Source: Paratrimastix pyriformis (Eukaryota; Preaxostyla; Paratrimastigidae). Taken from it: a DNA stretch of 64,000 nucleotides. Shown piece by piece: positions 31,525 to 44,246 of this stretch. Within the stretch, counting starts at the first letter, position 1. Each line of letters opens with the position of its first letter. Location: assembly GCA_027972325.1 (NCBI GenBank), contig JAPMOS010000001.1, forward strand, positions 901,001-965,000. Direction: 5' to 3'. Under the pieces are notes generated by a model. That model saw nothing but the letters and a program-made list of their open reading frames with translations. It searched no databases and was not told the DNA's origin. Position numbers and translations under genes: made by a program.

Positions 31525-33016
31525 ATGTTCGCTCACCTCCAAAAATTGCCCCCGGACCAAAGGGCTCGAGCCATGGCGCAGGTTTCACAAACGATCATCT
31601 CCGAGTCGGCAGTCGAGGACGTTGTCGCCGAGGTCACCAAATCCACTCCCTCTCCGCCTGCTCGGCTCCCACCTCGTTCTTCGGGGGGGAGTTCATCGAG
31701 TCGTCCTGAAGTTCATCTACAACAAGATTCTCTGCGAGTTCGGCCATCTCCACCGAGTGAGACCAACGATGCGCTCTTGAGTCGGGTCACTGAGAAGCTC
31801 GCAATCCGGATGCGAGAGGAACTCAAGGCCGAACTTGACGCTGCCGAACGATCGAGGTCGTTGCGCAGATTCCACGTTTGGGTGCACAACCCATTCTCCT
31901 ATCCTCCTTGTCTCCCCCCAGGAAGGCGCAGGACGAGAGGGTCGACGCGATGCTGGCCCAAGAGCTCCAGAGCAACACGTGCCCGATCTGCTATGAGCTG
32001 ATGGCCCCGCCCGACAAGAACCCGGTGCTCCTGTTCCCCTGCGGGCACACCTTCTGCGCCCTGTGCCTGGCGAGCCACATCAAGGCTCACTCGCCGCCCC
32101 GCTGCCCCTACTGCAGGCAGGATGTCCGGAGACGTGGGATCTTCCTCTTCCTCATCATTGATATCCCGTAGATCGTCTCACAAGCCCCCAACCACGCCCT
32201 GAAGAACCTCATCGCGGACTTCCTCCGCAAAAAGGCCCAGCTCGGCCTCAGGCCCGACGACCCGCTGCCCCCCCAGCCGCCCCCCCAGGCCCCCCAGGGG
32301 GGCGCCCGTTCGTCTGGTGGGCTTCTCGCCGCTCCCCCGAGCTCCTCGGGCCTGACTGCCAACGAGGCCACCCAAGAGTCCGCCTCCCTGCACCCAGGCG
32401 CAACTCATTCTGCCCCCCCCCCCCCCCCCCCCCCCCCCCAGGTTGGCAGCCCGGCTGCGGACCCTTGAGATGCGTTGTCGGGTCATGGCCAATGAACTGG
32501 AGGCCCGCCACCGGGTCTGCGTCCCCTCGTCGGACTGACTCGATTGGACGGGATTTTTCCATGTCGGCTCCGGCAGGAGTTTGCAGTCCTGCAAGCCCAG
32601 CGGCAGCAGCAGGCCGTTCGGGTCCAGCAGAGCCGGCGGAACCTCGGTCCGCCACCAGACACAACCCGTCTCCTCACGCCTCTCCCCCTGTGCCCCGCCC
32701 AATCCCAGACGATGCCCAGCTCCAGCTGCGGGCGGCCCAGGAGAGGGTCAAGGCCGCCGAGGCCCGGCTCGCTCCTGACAGCGAGGAGGTCTGACGATCC
32801 GGCAACCCCCTGCCTGGTCCGACTCCCGGTGCGTTTCGGTGGGGTCGGCCCCGGGGGCAGCTGGGGCGCCTGGAGGGCGAGGAGAACGCGCAGCGCGAGG
32901 GGCTGGAGCTGATGGGGGCCGCCCTGCACAGGCTCACCGACGAGTACGACCGGCTCGACCTGATCCTGCGCCACGCCACCCCGGCCCAGGGCGCCACAGA
33001 TGCCTCCGCGGGCTGA
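31525..33016 (+). CDS. RING-finger coiled-coil protein (probable E3 ubiquitin ligase)
   Basis: Seven or so exons, roughly 370 residues. N-terminal helical part starting MFAHLQKLPPDQRARAM and a charged helix before the first intron. A complete C3HC4 RING follows (about 31978-32120): CPIC, CGHTFCALC and CPYC with normal spacing. After it come a short helix (ALKNLIADFLRKK), a Pro/Ser linker, and long coiled coil in several exons (LRTLEMRCRVMANELEARHR, LQAQRQQQAVRVQQ, LRAAQERVKAAEARL, LMGAALHRLTDEYDRLDLIL). The intron before the coiled coil ends in a C run. RING plus coiled coil suggests a dimeric ubiquitin E3. The specific orthologue is not recognised. Upstream exons are possible. Confidence 0.75.
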
Positions 33017-33161
33017 TCGGGGCAAGGGTCTCAGCCGAGAGCGGATCATCCGCCAGGAAAATGGAGGGCGTGGCATCGGTCGGGGATGTTCAGCGGGCGA
33101 TTGATGAGAAGTCGCAGTAGAATACACACAAGAGACTCAGTCTAGTCCTTCTTGACCTCCT

Positions 33162-34757
33162 TTACCGCGGCCTCAGCCCGCCCCGGCTGTCGGTCCTGAG
33201 GGCCCGCTGCACGACGACGTCGGGACCGACTCCTTGGTCGGTTGTCCCCGAGGCCGCGGAAGAGACGCTCTGGGGCGCCGGCCTCCCGGTCCCAGTCCCT
33301 GAGGCCCTCAACGCCCCGGCGGGGCCGGCCCGCGGGATCGCCCCGGACGGGGAAGGCAGCCGCGCCGGACCGGGAGCCCGTGCTGCGGCACTCATCGGGG
33401 AGGCCTGCCGCGCAGCCGAGCGGGCATGCTCTGGTGGCGCGTCACCGTTGGGCCCGACCCCGATACTGCTGGTGGCGGTGCTGGTGGCGGTGCTCGTGCG
33501 GATGCTGATGCGAGTTGCCCTGCTCGTGACGCTAGAGCGCAGGGCGGCCTCGGGGGTGGCAGGGGGGGCAGGGGCGCCTGTTGTTGAGGCGGTCGCTTGT
33601 CGCGGAGGGGGCAGACGCCCACTCGAAGCGGACACGGGGGGAGTGGGACGCCGGGCGGGAGGTGGTGCCGCCGACGCCGACGACAGCAGGACCGAGGTGA
33701 TGTCGACAGGTGGCGGCTTGCAGGAGGCCGGTGGTGGTGGCGGTGCGGCATCGCTGTCCGTCCCTGCTTGACAGCCCATCTCGGTGCCCGCAGAGCGGGG
33801 CGGGGCGGCTGCCCGTTGAGGCGGCCGGGAAGGGTGGATCTCGGTGGGGCCGTGATGGGGCGGACCCAAGAAGCCCTCCGGGACGCGCCCGTGGGGCGAA
33901 AGAGCAGGGCCGAGGGGGGCCGGAGGGGCTGGCCGGGCGCTGGCGGCAGAGGAGGGCGGCCTGTCGACCCCTCGCTCGGCCATTCCGCACTCCTCCAGGG
34001 TACGCTGGCCCATCCACTTCTGCATGAGTGAGACCCGAGGGGGAGGGGCCGCGGCTGCCCCGGCGGCGGCCAGGGCGGTCATGGGGTGCTTCTCGGCCTC
34101 GGTCAGCACTCGAGGCCCCGAACCCGAGTCGGTCCCACCCCCGGTTCCGGCTGATGCTGTCTGACGAGGCGGGGCGGCTCCTGCGTCGGTGGCAGAGGCG
34201 GCACCCGTTGCTCCCGAAACTGCCTGAGCCGCGAGGGCGGGGGGGACCCACATGGCCTCGGGTGCCGGGTCCGTCTGGGAAGCAGCCCCGAGTCAGCATT
34301 CGGTGGGGGCAGCAAGGTGCACGCACAGACCCCGCATCCACTTTCACACTTCTGGACGGGACGGCGCGTGCGCTCTGGGAAGGGGTGATGTGAGGGGGAA
34401 GGGGTGAGAAAGGTGGGGCAGGGAAACAAGACCTGAGGCAGACGTGGATCGGGCCTGACCCTCGGCACCCAGAGTTGCGGTAGATTTTGGCTCTGGAACC
34501 AGCTGGGGACGGGTCGCAGAGCTGGAGCGGGATGGGGGCTTTTTCAATGAGCCGGGGGCGGCGCTCGCCCAGATGGAAGGTTTCCCTCTGGACGGACAAT
34601 AAGGTAAGCCATAGGACAAGAGGACAGAGACCGACAGTTTGCGGGCCTCCCGTTTTTCCTTTTCAAGGAGCATTTGAGTGCGCAGCCGGGAGAGCCGCTC
34701 CTCCATGAGACGAGTTTCTTCTTCGAGCTCAGTTCTAATAAAAATGAACATCACCAT
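33162..34757 (-). CDS. Ala/Pro-rich disordered protein with N-terminal coiled coil
   Basis: Starts MVMFIFIRTELEEETRLMEE, then a charged helix up to a donor reading GTCTCTGT after RKLS. Later exons hold SLKKPPSRSSSATRPQ-type linkers and a long Ala/Pro/Ser tail that contains one compact segment, PRVSLMQKWMGQRTLEECGM, which looks conserved. The last exon is open from about 34270 to the stop at 33162. No catalytic domain seen and no family recognised. Tail-to-tail with the RING gene (about 145 bp) and head-to-head with PI3K (about 485 bp). Exon joins are approximate. Confidence 0.45.
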
Positions 34758-35241
34758 ACCCAGCTTTTAGGGTGCAGACGAGAGAGGGGTCGTGGGCTTT
34801 TTCATCGGATAAACGTGTTGCCCGGGCCGGAGAGGATTTTTGGAGACAGTCGGCTATGCCGGTGCACTAAATCCTCATCCGTTTCCTTCGGAAAGAGCGG
34901 ACCTGTGATGGCTGGGCCCACTTACCTGGTGGAGGTCACGATTTCTTGCGTCATTGCAGTATTATTCATTTTTCGGAAAAACCCACGTGGCATAGATCGT
35001 TCTCCCAGATGGGGAAGTTGCGCCCCTATCCATCCCCCAGAACGCGACTGTAGATCAGGCGAAGGTTCATGCGCACGTCGACTGGTTTTTGATAATAACC
35101 ATTTCCCCCGCACGGTAGAGGACACTTTTTGCGCAAAACAGCCGCTTTTTGAATCAATCAGTGTCTCATTTTCGTCTTCAGTACGAGGTCCTCCTGCGCT
35201 TAGCTTCACGTTCCATGGTGCTGATTTTTTTTTTACTGGAC
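34758..35241. promoter_or_regulatory. Divergent intergenic region, Ala/Pro-rich protein and PI3K
   Basis: 484-bp head-to-head spacer of lower GC with T-rich patches just upstream of the PI3K start (T run at 35225-35234). A minus-strand frame at 34922-35251 is open but unrecognised. Confidence 0.4.
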
Positions 35242-38200
35242 ATGAATGCACCAGGGTACTCCATTAATCGAGTTCAAAAAGTTGTGCCTATGTCATTTTT
35301 CTTTCCAAGAATGCATCCAGAAGAACACCCCCATCCGACTTGAGCTGCTCCAAACCCAGGGACATCTTGGCCCAAGGTCTCGCCTTTCTCCGTCACCGGT
35401 CACACATGACGCGGACCCACAGGCCCAAGCCCGCTGCCCCGTCGCCGCCCCCCGATTCAGCCCTCAGCATCACCCCGCCGCCCACCCCGCCGGCCGAGCC
35501 CAACCCCGTCCACATCGCGCGCTCTTCAACCCCTCCTGCAACTGCAGCACCCGCACCCGCACCCGCACCCACGCCCGCACCCGCACCCGCACCCGCACCC
35601 GCGCACAAGCGGCCCGTGTCGACCATCAACTTCTTCCCGGCCCTCATCCCAACCCGCGTGGTGGCTGCGCACGCAAGCACCACTTCCTCAAGCAGCCCGT
35701 CCACATCCACATCCACCACAAGCGCGACTACTACTGCCGCCGCTCCTGCCGCCACCGCAGCAACCGCTCCTGCCGCCGCCACTGCCACTGCCACCACCAC
35801 TGCCACTGCCACTGCCACTGCCACTGCCACTGCCACTGCCACTGCCACTGCCACCACCACTGCCGCCACTGCCAGCACGCCCACAGCCGTCGCCACCACA
35901 AGCGTCTCCGCTGCCCCATCAACACCGGCAGCCGTGGGCGAGGCGGCCCATCTCGCGACGGAATCAGCGGGCCCCGCGCCTTCTTCGGCCCCGGCCGAGC
36001 CCACACCCACTGCCCAGAGCGGCGCCCCGCCATCAGCCACGCCTCCGGCGCCGACGGCACCCCAGAACCCTGCCGCCACCCAACCCGCTGCCCACACCAG
36101 TGAGCCGACCGCCCCCGCGGCCTCATCGACCCCCGCGAGTGCCAGCACCCCCAAACGGGCCTCCGTGGGGCGGGCCACGAGCCCCGTCGTGGTGCCCATC
36201 CAGGCGGACCCCATCTCGGCCAACCCGGCCCACTCGCCCACCCGCCCCCGCTCCACCAGGGCCGCCCCCCTGTCGGCGGCTGCTGCCCCGGTGCCCGCGG
36301 GCCCGACCGCACCCCCCGCCCGGCCCCGCCCGGCCGGTCACTCGGTCGAACAGAGCCCCGCCCCGGCCGCCGCCGGGGTCAGCGAGAAGCCCACCAACAA
36401 CAGCGGCGGCGACTCGGTCGCGCCCACGGCCGCCCACCGTAAGGCCGCCTCGCCCCCCCGGGCAGCCCGCCCCTCACCGGGCAGCGCCACGAACGCCCCG
36501 GGCGGTCCCGCGGCGCCGGTGAACCCAGTCGGGGCGCGGGTATCGCCCTTCGGGGTAACCCTGCGCTCCCACGGGGCGCCCCGGCCCGGCGATGGGGTGG
36601 CTTCCCCCGCCGAGGGGGGCCCTCCCGCCTCCGGGGCCGCCGGGGCTGCGGGCCATTCGGTGGCCTCGATCGTGGCCCAGTTCAACCGGGTCTCGCACTC
36701 CCCCGTGCCCGTGCCTTCCCCCGAGCCGTGGGAGGGCCGCCGGGCCACCATCGCGTCCACGAGCCGCCCCGTCCTGAGCCCGGCCGAGCCCAGAGTGAGC
36801 ACCCCGCCCACAAGCGGCGCCTCCACCGCCGAGACCGGTCCTCTGCCCCCCGCCGACGGCACCCGCGCCCCATCATCATCGGGGGCCCCCGGCGGTGGGC
36901 CGGCCACCCCCGCGTCCCCTGCCCCCTCGTCGGGCAGCGGCCCTGTGGCCACCGCGGGCCCGGCCTCGCCGGCGGGCGGCCCTGCGCCCGGGGTGAAGCA
37001 GCTCAAGAACCGCTTCGAGCCGGCCGCCGAGAGCCCCCAGCCGGTGGCGGCCCCCGAGCAGGTGGCGGCCATGGCCCCCACCACGGGCGCCTCGTACACG
37101 CGCCGCATGACCACCGTGGCCGATGTGCCCATGGCGGTCAAGGTCGCCCAGGCCGCCCAGCAGGCCCAGTCCATCCAGCAGCGCACCACCCTCCAGCAGC
37201 ACCTGGTCCGTCCCCCCCCCCCCCCCCCCCCCCCCCCTCCGACTGCGCCCGCCTCCCACTCCCAGCCCCGCGCGGCGGTTGACGAGGGCTTCTGTCCGGG
37301 TGGGCGGCGGGCGGGCGGCGGGGCAGTCGACCAAGAAGGTCCACGTCCAGTTCACGGTGCCCTCGGGGCCAAGATGATCTTCCAGTGCGCCGGGCACCAC
37401 TCCCTGCAGCGCATCAAGACCATCCTCTACGAGCGCCTCGCCAAGAAGGGGTCCGCCCCCCCTCCCCCCCCCCCCCACCGCTGCTTTTGCCCTCGCGTCT
37501 CTGCGCCTCTGCGTCGTGCCATCCGATGAGTGCTCCGATGGTCACCGGGGATGTGGGGGGCGGTGTGTGGCCGCAGATCAAGGCCGGCAACCCGGACGCG
37601 CACATCCTGCAGATCGCGGGGCACCCCGAGTTGCCGCTGGTCGAGGAGACGACCGCCCTGCAGGACCTGGGCTGCTACCAGCGCTACTGCGAGACCATGG
37701 ACACCATGAAGATGGAGCTCATCCTCAAGGACGACCTCATCAACGCCAAGGTCGCCCTCGCCCCTTTGCCCAGCCCCTGCCCGGCCCCTGCCCGGCCCGG
37801 CCCGACCGTCCCCGCCCAGCCAAAAGCGTCGCGCCTGCTGACCGCACCGGTGTTCGTGTTTTGCCGCACCGGCCGGGTGGGGTGCATGCGGGGGGGGGGG
37901 GTGTGGGCGGTGCAGAGCGCCTCGCTGAGCGCCCTGCAGATGCTCTCGCTGGAGGTGGAGGCCCTCATCGGGACGGCCGTCCAGGCCGAGCGGGACGAGG
38001 TGTCGGCCTTCCGGACCACCATGGCCCGCCTCCGCCGGGCCACCAACGTGCCCCGCTCGCTGATGTACACGCCCCCCTCCCAGCTGCCTGCCGGCCCGCA
38101 CCCGGCCCCCCAGGGCCCGCCGCCGCCCCGGTACGTGGCCACCCAGCTGACCCTGCCCGAGTCGGCCATCCTGCCCCGGTTCCTGGTCAACGTGACCCTG

Positions 38201-38963
38201 CCCATCGTCAACCCCGAGGGGGGCGCCCTGCTGGGGCGCGCCTACGGGTGCCGGCCCGACTACACGGTCAAGGACCTGGTCGTGGACGTGCTCCGCAAGG
38301 AGCGGGCCACCCTGGAGGAGGCCGGCATGCGGCCCGATGTGGACCTGTGGACGGTCAAGATGAAGGGCCTCTGCGAGTACTACTACCCGACCGACCTGCT
38401 CCTCAAGCACGACTACATCCGCCAGCGGGCCACCTCGCTCACCGCCCGGGCCGAGCTGATGCTGGTCGAGCTGGCCAGGGCCCCCTGGCAGCAGGTCCGC
38501 ACCAGCCGCACCCACAGCCACCCCGCGTCCACCACCACCACCCTGCCGCTCCGTCCCTTCCCTCGCCGCCAATGTGGCCCCCCCGTGGCTGACGCGAACC
38601 GTCTTGCCCGGGTGGGGGGTGGGTGGGTGGGTGGCCGGCTGGTTCCGGGGTGCTCCCTGCGCAGCCGCTGAGCCCCGAGGACCTGGCCCAGCTGGAGGCC
38701 GACGGCAAGGCGGCCGCGGCGCCCGAGCTGCCCCGGTACAAGAGCTTCGCCGCCTGCCCGACCCCCTGGGACCCGGCCGTCTACCCGCACGCGGCCGTGT
38801 GGGACATGCAGGCCCCCCTGCAGCTGGTGGCGGTCGGGCTGGACTGGCTGGGGCTGGACTTCTCCGCCCACCTGGCAAAGATGGCCCAGCAGGCCGACGC
38901 GGCCCAGCTCCAGGACGTCCCGGCCCTCCTCTATGCCTCGGCAGTCCTGTCCGTACACACGCC

Positions 38964-39001
<38 letters not shown>

Positions 39002-42000
39002 CGCGCCATTTGTCCGGCCGCTGACTGGCCCGGGCTCCGACGTGGCGCGGGACTCGCAGGTGCCACGGGGCGTCTACATGCACGAGCCGCTGTACACCCC
39101 GCTGGCCTCGTGCATGAGCTGCCCCGCTGGGAGCACACCCTGCGCTTCCCCATCTCCCTCTGCGACATCCCCAAGGTCCCCCACGCCCGCTGACCACCAC
39201 CCCACCCCCACCCCCCACCGCCAAACATCCCACCGCCAAACATCCCACCGGCCATGCTCACCATGGGTCTCTCACCGGGCCCATGGCACGGCACGGTGGG
39301 CGGTGGCGCAGGCTGCCCGGATCTGCTTCACCGTCTTCGCCCGCCGGCTGAAGAAGAAGGAGCGCAAGGTGACAAGCCTGCCCACCTCCCCCTGTCCGCC
39401 CCTGCCCCTGCCCCCCTGCCCCTGCCTCCCCCTCGGCACCCACGGGGAGCCCCCACTGAGTTCCCCTCCGTTACATCGCCTCATCCATGCCCTGCCCTGC
39501 CCTGCCCTGCCCTGCCCTGCCCTGCCCTGCCCTGCCCTGCCCTGCCCTGCCCTGCCCTGCCCTGCCCTGGCGCGCAGCCGAGCACGACGTCCCCGTGGGG
39601 TGGGTCAGCTGCCAGCTCTTCGACCACCAGGGCCTCCTGCGGGCCGGCCCCATGGAGCTCAAGCTGTGGCCCGACGACCGCGCCAACCCCATCGGTCCGC
39701 ACACCCACCCAGCCATGCGACCCATCGCCCCATCGCCGAATGGCACCCTCACCGCGCCAGCCCCATCGGTCGGCACTGCCCCACCGTCCCACCCGCCCTT
39801 CGTTGAATGCCACATTTTTGCTGACGGGGGGGCCCTCGGTCCGGGGCTGCGTGGGGGCGGGGGCATGGCGGTTGGGCAGGGACGTGCGTGGGGAACATCG
39901 GCAGCCACGACGCGGCCCGGCTGCAGATCCGGTTCATGTCGTTCGCCCTGCCGGTGGTCTTCCCGGCCGAGCTGACGGACGACGAGGAGAAGGCCCTGCT
40001 GACGGCCGCCCCGGCCCCCGAGTACAGCTACACGGCATGGGTGCCCATCGCGGAGGGCAAGAAGGCCTCCCGCCAAAAGGGCCCCCGGCCCGCCCCCGAC
40101 CTGGGTCCGCCCCCGCCCCTCCCCCGCGCCTGCCCCCCGATGGCCGGCCCGCCATCGGCCCCGCTGACCCTCCCTGGTGGCCCCGGGACTGGGACTGGGG
40201 CTGGGACTTGGGCCGGGCAGCCCCGCTGGACGAGTTCCAGACGCTGACGATGGCCGAGGCCGAGGGCAGCTCGTCCGAGGGGGAGCAGGCCCAGCCCGAG
40301 TCGCCCCGGGCGGTGATCTCGCCCCGCCCCATGGAGGTCGCCGACCTCTCCGTCACCCGCAACCCCCTCGGGGCCCGGCCCGGGTCCGTCCCCGTCCCCC
40401 ACTTCGTACGGCCCTACATCCCCCATGTCCCCCACGGTCGCCCCGGCTCGTTCGGCTCCCTCCGCCATTTGCGATCATCCGCCCCGGCCATCCGCCCGGC
40501 CACTCACTCCGCCCTCTCCTCCGCTCCGCTCCGCTCCGCTCCTCCCTTGCCCCCCCGCAGCGAGGCCTCGCCAACGGCCGCGCGCAAGTTCCCGATGGAG
40601 CTTCCGGCCCTGCGGGCGCTGCTGATCAAGCTGTGCGAGGAGCCCACCCCCGCCCCCGGCGCGGCCGCCCCCGCCCCCGCTACGGCCACCCCCGTCACAG
40701 CCACTCCCGCCACGGCCACCCCCGTCACGGCCGACGCGGTCCCGGGGGCCCCGGCGGCGGGCGCCATGAGCGAGGAGGCTGCCCTCCAGCGGCAGGCGGC
40801 CGTCTTCGCAGCTGCGGGCGTCCCACCCGACGCCACCATCACCGTCCTGGTCGGTCGCCCGCACATCCCTCACCACCACCCCCATGCCCCGCCCAGCTTT
40901 TTTCCCGACCACGGGCTCGGCTCACCGGCTGCTCCCTTGCGGTACGTGGGGGGGGGCCGGGCAGGGTGTGGGTGACCTCCAGATCCCCACGGGCCGGGAT
41001 GCCGAGTGCTGGGCGACCCTCATCCACAAAGGTCCGCGCCTCCGCGCGCCCCCCCCCCCCCCCCCCCCCCCCCCGATCCTCGCACCCCCGCGCCCCCTCT
41101 CCTCGCCCCTTCTCACGGCCGGCTGGCTGCTGGTGGCTGGCTGGCTGGTGCAGATCCGCTGTACGAGATGAACCTGGCCGAGAAGCGCTTCCTGTGGCGG
41201 TACCGGCTGTACGGGATCGCCGACCCGCGGGCCCTGCCCAAGTTCCTGCAGTGCGTCCCCTGGAACCAGCGCCGGGCCGTCGTCGAGGCGCACCACCTCC
41301 GCCAGTCCGCACGGGTGCCTGCAGCTGGGGGCGCACGGGCACAGGGTCCCCCCATCACACGCACAGCCCTCTGTGGCACTGCCTGGCCCTCATGGCTGCC
41401 CCTCCGCCACCCCGGGGGGGGCCGGGCAGCTGGGTGGACATGGACCCCATCGCGGCCCTGGAGCTGCTCGACGCCAAGTTCGCCGACGCGATGGTGCGCG
41501 AGTACGCCGTGCGGTGCCTGGAGGGCCTCAACGACGAGGAGCTGGCCTTCTTCCTGCTGCAGCTCATCCAGGCCCGCGCCCCGCCCGCCCGCCCGCCCGC
41601 CCGCCCGCCCGTCCATGCCTCATGCCCCATGCACCCTACGGTCCTCGCCCACGGGCGACACGCACTACGAGCCTAACCTGATCTCCATGCGCCCCCGGGC
41701 GTCGGCTGTCGGCTGGGCTGGGGCGTCTGCAGGTGCTCAAGTACGAGCTGTACCACGACAGCGCCCTGGCCCGGTTCCTAGTGCGGCGGGCCTGGCTGAA
41801 CACCCACCTGCTGGGGCACGCTTCTTCAGGCCCTGCGGGCCGAGCTGCACGTGGCCTACATCCGCGAGCGGTACGGGCTGCTCCTGGAGGACTACCCCAG
41901 GGGCTGCTCCGTCCACAGGGGGCCTCCTCAGGCGCCAGGTCGACGTCGTCAATCAGCTGGTCGGCCGGTCTCCCTCACCGCCCCTCACCGCCCCTCACCG

Positions 42001-43787
42001 CCCCTCACCGCCCCTCACCGCCTCACCCCCTCACCCCCCCTCACCGCCCCCTCACCGCCCCCTCACCGCCCTCCCGCCCGTCTTCTTCTCCCGCCTCCTT
42101 CCCGCCCTGCGGCCAGGCCGGGGTGGCCCAGGCGGTGCGGGAGGCGCACAAGGAGGAGCGCAAGCAGGTCCTGATGGAGCGCCTGGGGGCCCTCCACCTG
42201 CCGCCCGTCTTCCAGCTGCCCCTCAGCCAGCGCTTCGAGGCGTGCGGCCTCATCCCCGAGAAGTGCCGCGTCATGGACTCCAAGAAGGTCTCCGCCCCGC
42301 TGCCTCCCGCCCCCTGGGGCGCAGCCACACAGCCTGCTGATGGCCTCCCGCTGGTCGCACCATCTTCACCACCCTCCCTCCCCCCCCCTCTCTTGTCTCG
42401 TGATTCTTGGCCGGGCGCAGCTGCCGCTGTGGCTGACCTTCACCAACCCGGACCCGCAGTGCGACCCGATCGTGGTGCTCTTCAAGTGCGGCGACGACAT
42501 CCGCCAGGACCAGCTCACCCTGCAGATGATCCGCATCATGGACAAGGCCCGCACGCCAGCACCCCAGCACCCCAGCACCCCAGCACCCCAGCACCCCAGC
42601 ACCCCAGCACCCCAGCACGGCCCACCCTTCGCTCATCCGCCTCATCGTTGCCCGGTCCCCTCCCTCCCTCCCTCCCTCCCTCTCCTCCCGTGCAGATCTG
42701 GCGGCGGAACGGGCTCGACCTGCGGCTGAAGCCGTACCTTGCCCTGGCCACGGGGGACAACCAGGGCTTCCTGGAGATCGTGCTGAACAGCAAGACCACG
42801 GCCCACATCACCAAGGAGTCGGGCGGGGCCACGGCGGCCTTCAGCGAGACCCCCCTGGCCGAGTGGCTCCGCTCGAAGAACTCCGCCGAGGCCGACTACG
42901 AGAAGGCCGTCGAGAACTTCGCCTACTCGTGCGCCGGCTACTGCTGCGCCACCTACGTGCTGGGCATCGGCGACCGGCACAACGACAACATCATGATGAC
43001 CAACCAGGGCCACCTGTTCCACATCGACTTCGGCCACTTCCTGGGCAACTTCAAGAAGGTCCTCGGCGTCAAGCGCGAGTCGGCCCCCTTCGTCTTCACC
43101 CCCGACTACGCCTACGTCCTCGGTCAGCACGCCCTGCCCTGCCCGGCACTGCCCAGCACACCCCCTCGGGCATCGCGCACCCTCCCCTCGCCCTCGCCCC
43201 TGACCCATGTTGCCGCTCACCGCCACCGTTGCTCGTGTGGATGGGGTGGGGATGGGGCTGTGGCTGTGCAGGGGGCAAGGACGCCAGGATGTTCAAGCGG
43301 TTCGAGGAGCTCAGCCAGCGGGCGTACAACATCCTCCGCAGGCACGCCCATATGTTCATCAACCTCTTCGCCATGGTCGGCGCCCACACCCGCTGCCCAC
43401 ACACGCCCACTGGGCACACCCGCCCACCCGCCGTGTGCCCACCCACGCACGATGATGTGCTCCCCCACCCACCGTGCCCGCACTGTCCACACCCACTGCG
43501 TGCCCCCGCACAAACACACACAGAAACACTTACACAAGAAACAGCAGTCCCCAAGCCATTCATCGATCATCCCTCATCCCCCCCCCCTGCTCGCCGGGGC
43601 CGTGCAGATGCTGTCGACGGGCATCCCCGAGCTGCAGTCGGAGGACGACATCCGGTACATGGAGAACCAGTTCTCGCTGGACTTCACCGACGAGCAGGCC
43701 GCCCAGAAGTTCAGCGAGCTCATCCGGATCTCGGTGGGCACCACCCGCACCCAGCTCAACAACTACTTCCACATCATGGCCCACTAG
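35242..43787 (+). CDS. Class I phosphatidylinositol 3-kinase catalytic subunit
   Basis: Makes 3-phosphoinositides at the plasma membrane. A 39-nt first exon (MNAPGYSINRVQK) and a 29-nt intron precede a long Pro/Ala/Thr-rich disordered region to 37205. Then come an adaptor-binding-like domain (37327-37750), linker and Ras-binding domain (37920-38495), C2 domain (about 38660-40250, with PRWEHTLRFPISLCDIP), helical domain (41154-42290, with DPLYEMNLAEKRFLWRYRLY) and kinase domain (42421-43787). Kinase motifs are intact: VLFKCGDDIRQDQLTLQ, GIGDRHNDNIMMT and HIDFGHFLG. It has about 20 exons; one intron starts GCCCGC (41572). Four apparent single-base frame slips occur near 37366, 39112, 41821 and 41922, at G/C-rich spots outside the kinase domain; sequence error is likely. 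Confidence 0.88.
35551..35612 (+). repeat. (CCGCAC)n coding microsatellite
   Basis: Encodes a Pro-Ala repeat (PAPAPA) in the disordered N-terminal part of PI3K. Confidence 0.9.
35778..35872 (+). repeat. (CACTGC)n coding microsatellite
   Basis: About fourteen hexamers encoding Thr-Ala repeats in PI3K's disordered region; likely length-polymorphic. Confidence 0.9.
38969..39000. repeat. C homopolymer, about 32 nt
   Basis: The longest C run in the PI3K introns. Similar runs lie at 37213-37232 and 41048-41074. The exact length is unlikely to be reliable in any assembly. Confidence 0.85.
39489..39570. repeat. (CCTGC)n pentanucleotide satellite
   Basis: Sixteen uninterrupted CCTGC units in a PI3K C2-domain intron, ending shortly before the acceptor for the EHDVPVGWVSCQLFDH exon. 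Confidence 0.95.
41970..42066. repeat. (CACCGCCCCT)n 10-bp minisatellite
   Basis: Roughly nine copies with variation, in the PI3K intron that follows RRQVDVVNQL. Confidence 0.9.
42550..42622. repeat. (CACCCCAGCAC)n satellite
   Basis: Seven or so copies, in the intron between LQMIRIMDK and WRRNGLDLRL of the PI3K kinase domain. Confidence 0.9.
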
Positions 43788-44246
43788 GCGCCCCCGCCAT
43801 CTCCCGCCATCTCCTCCCTCCGCTCCCTCCGCTCCCTCCGCTCCCTCCGCTCCCTCCGCTCCCTCCGCTCCTCCCTCCCGCTGGCCGTTGATGTCCCGCG
43901 GCGGGGTGTGCGGCGGGGTGGTGTGCGGCGCTCTTTTTTATGGGGTGTTTCCCGAGGGGGATCCCCTCCCTGCCCGGGCCATCCGGGCAGCCCCTGCGCC
44001 GCTTCGGCCACCCTCTGCCGCCCCGCCTGCGCAATGTTTGTGCCTTTGCTGCCCCCAGGCGCACCCCTCCCGCTTCGCTTTTGGTGATGTTTTTTGTTGT
44101 CTGAACCCCCCGCCACTTGCCCACCCCACCCCACCCCGGCGACCGAGCCGTGCTTTTGGGTTGTACCGCTGCTCGGCTGTCCGGCTGTTGGGGCTGTGGG
44201 CACAATATGTACCGCTGTACCGCTCACCTCGGCGAAAGGCCCCTCA
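43788..44246. other. Tail-to-tail spacer, PI3K and secreted protein
   Basis: 459 bp. Holds a (CTCCCTCCG)n tract at 43807-43872 and otherwise GC-rich unique sequence. No gene or RNA recognised. Confidence 0.5.
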
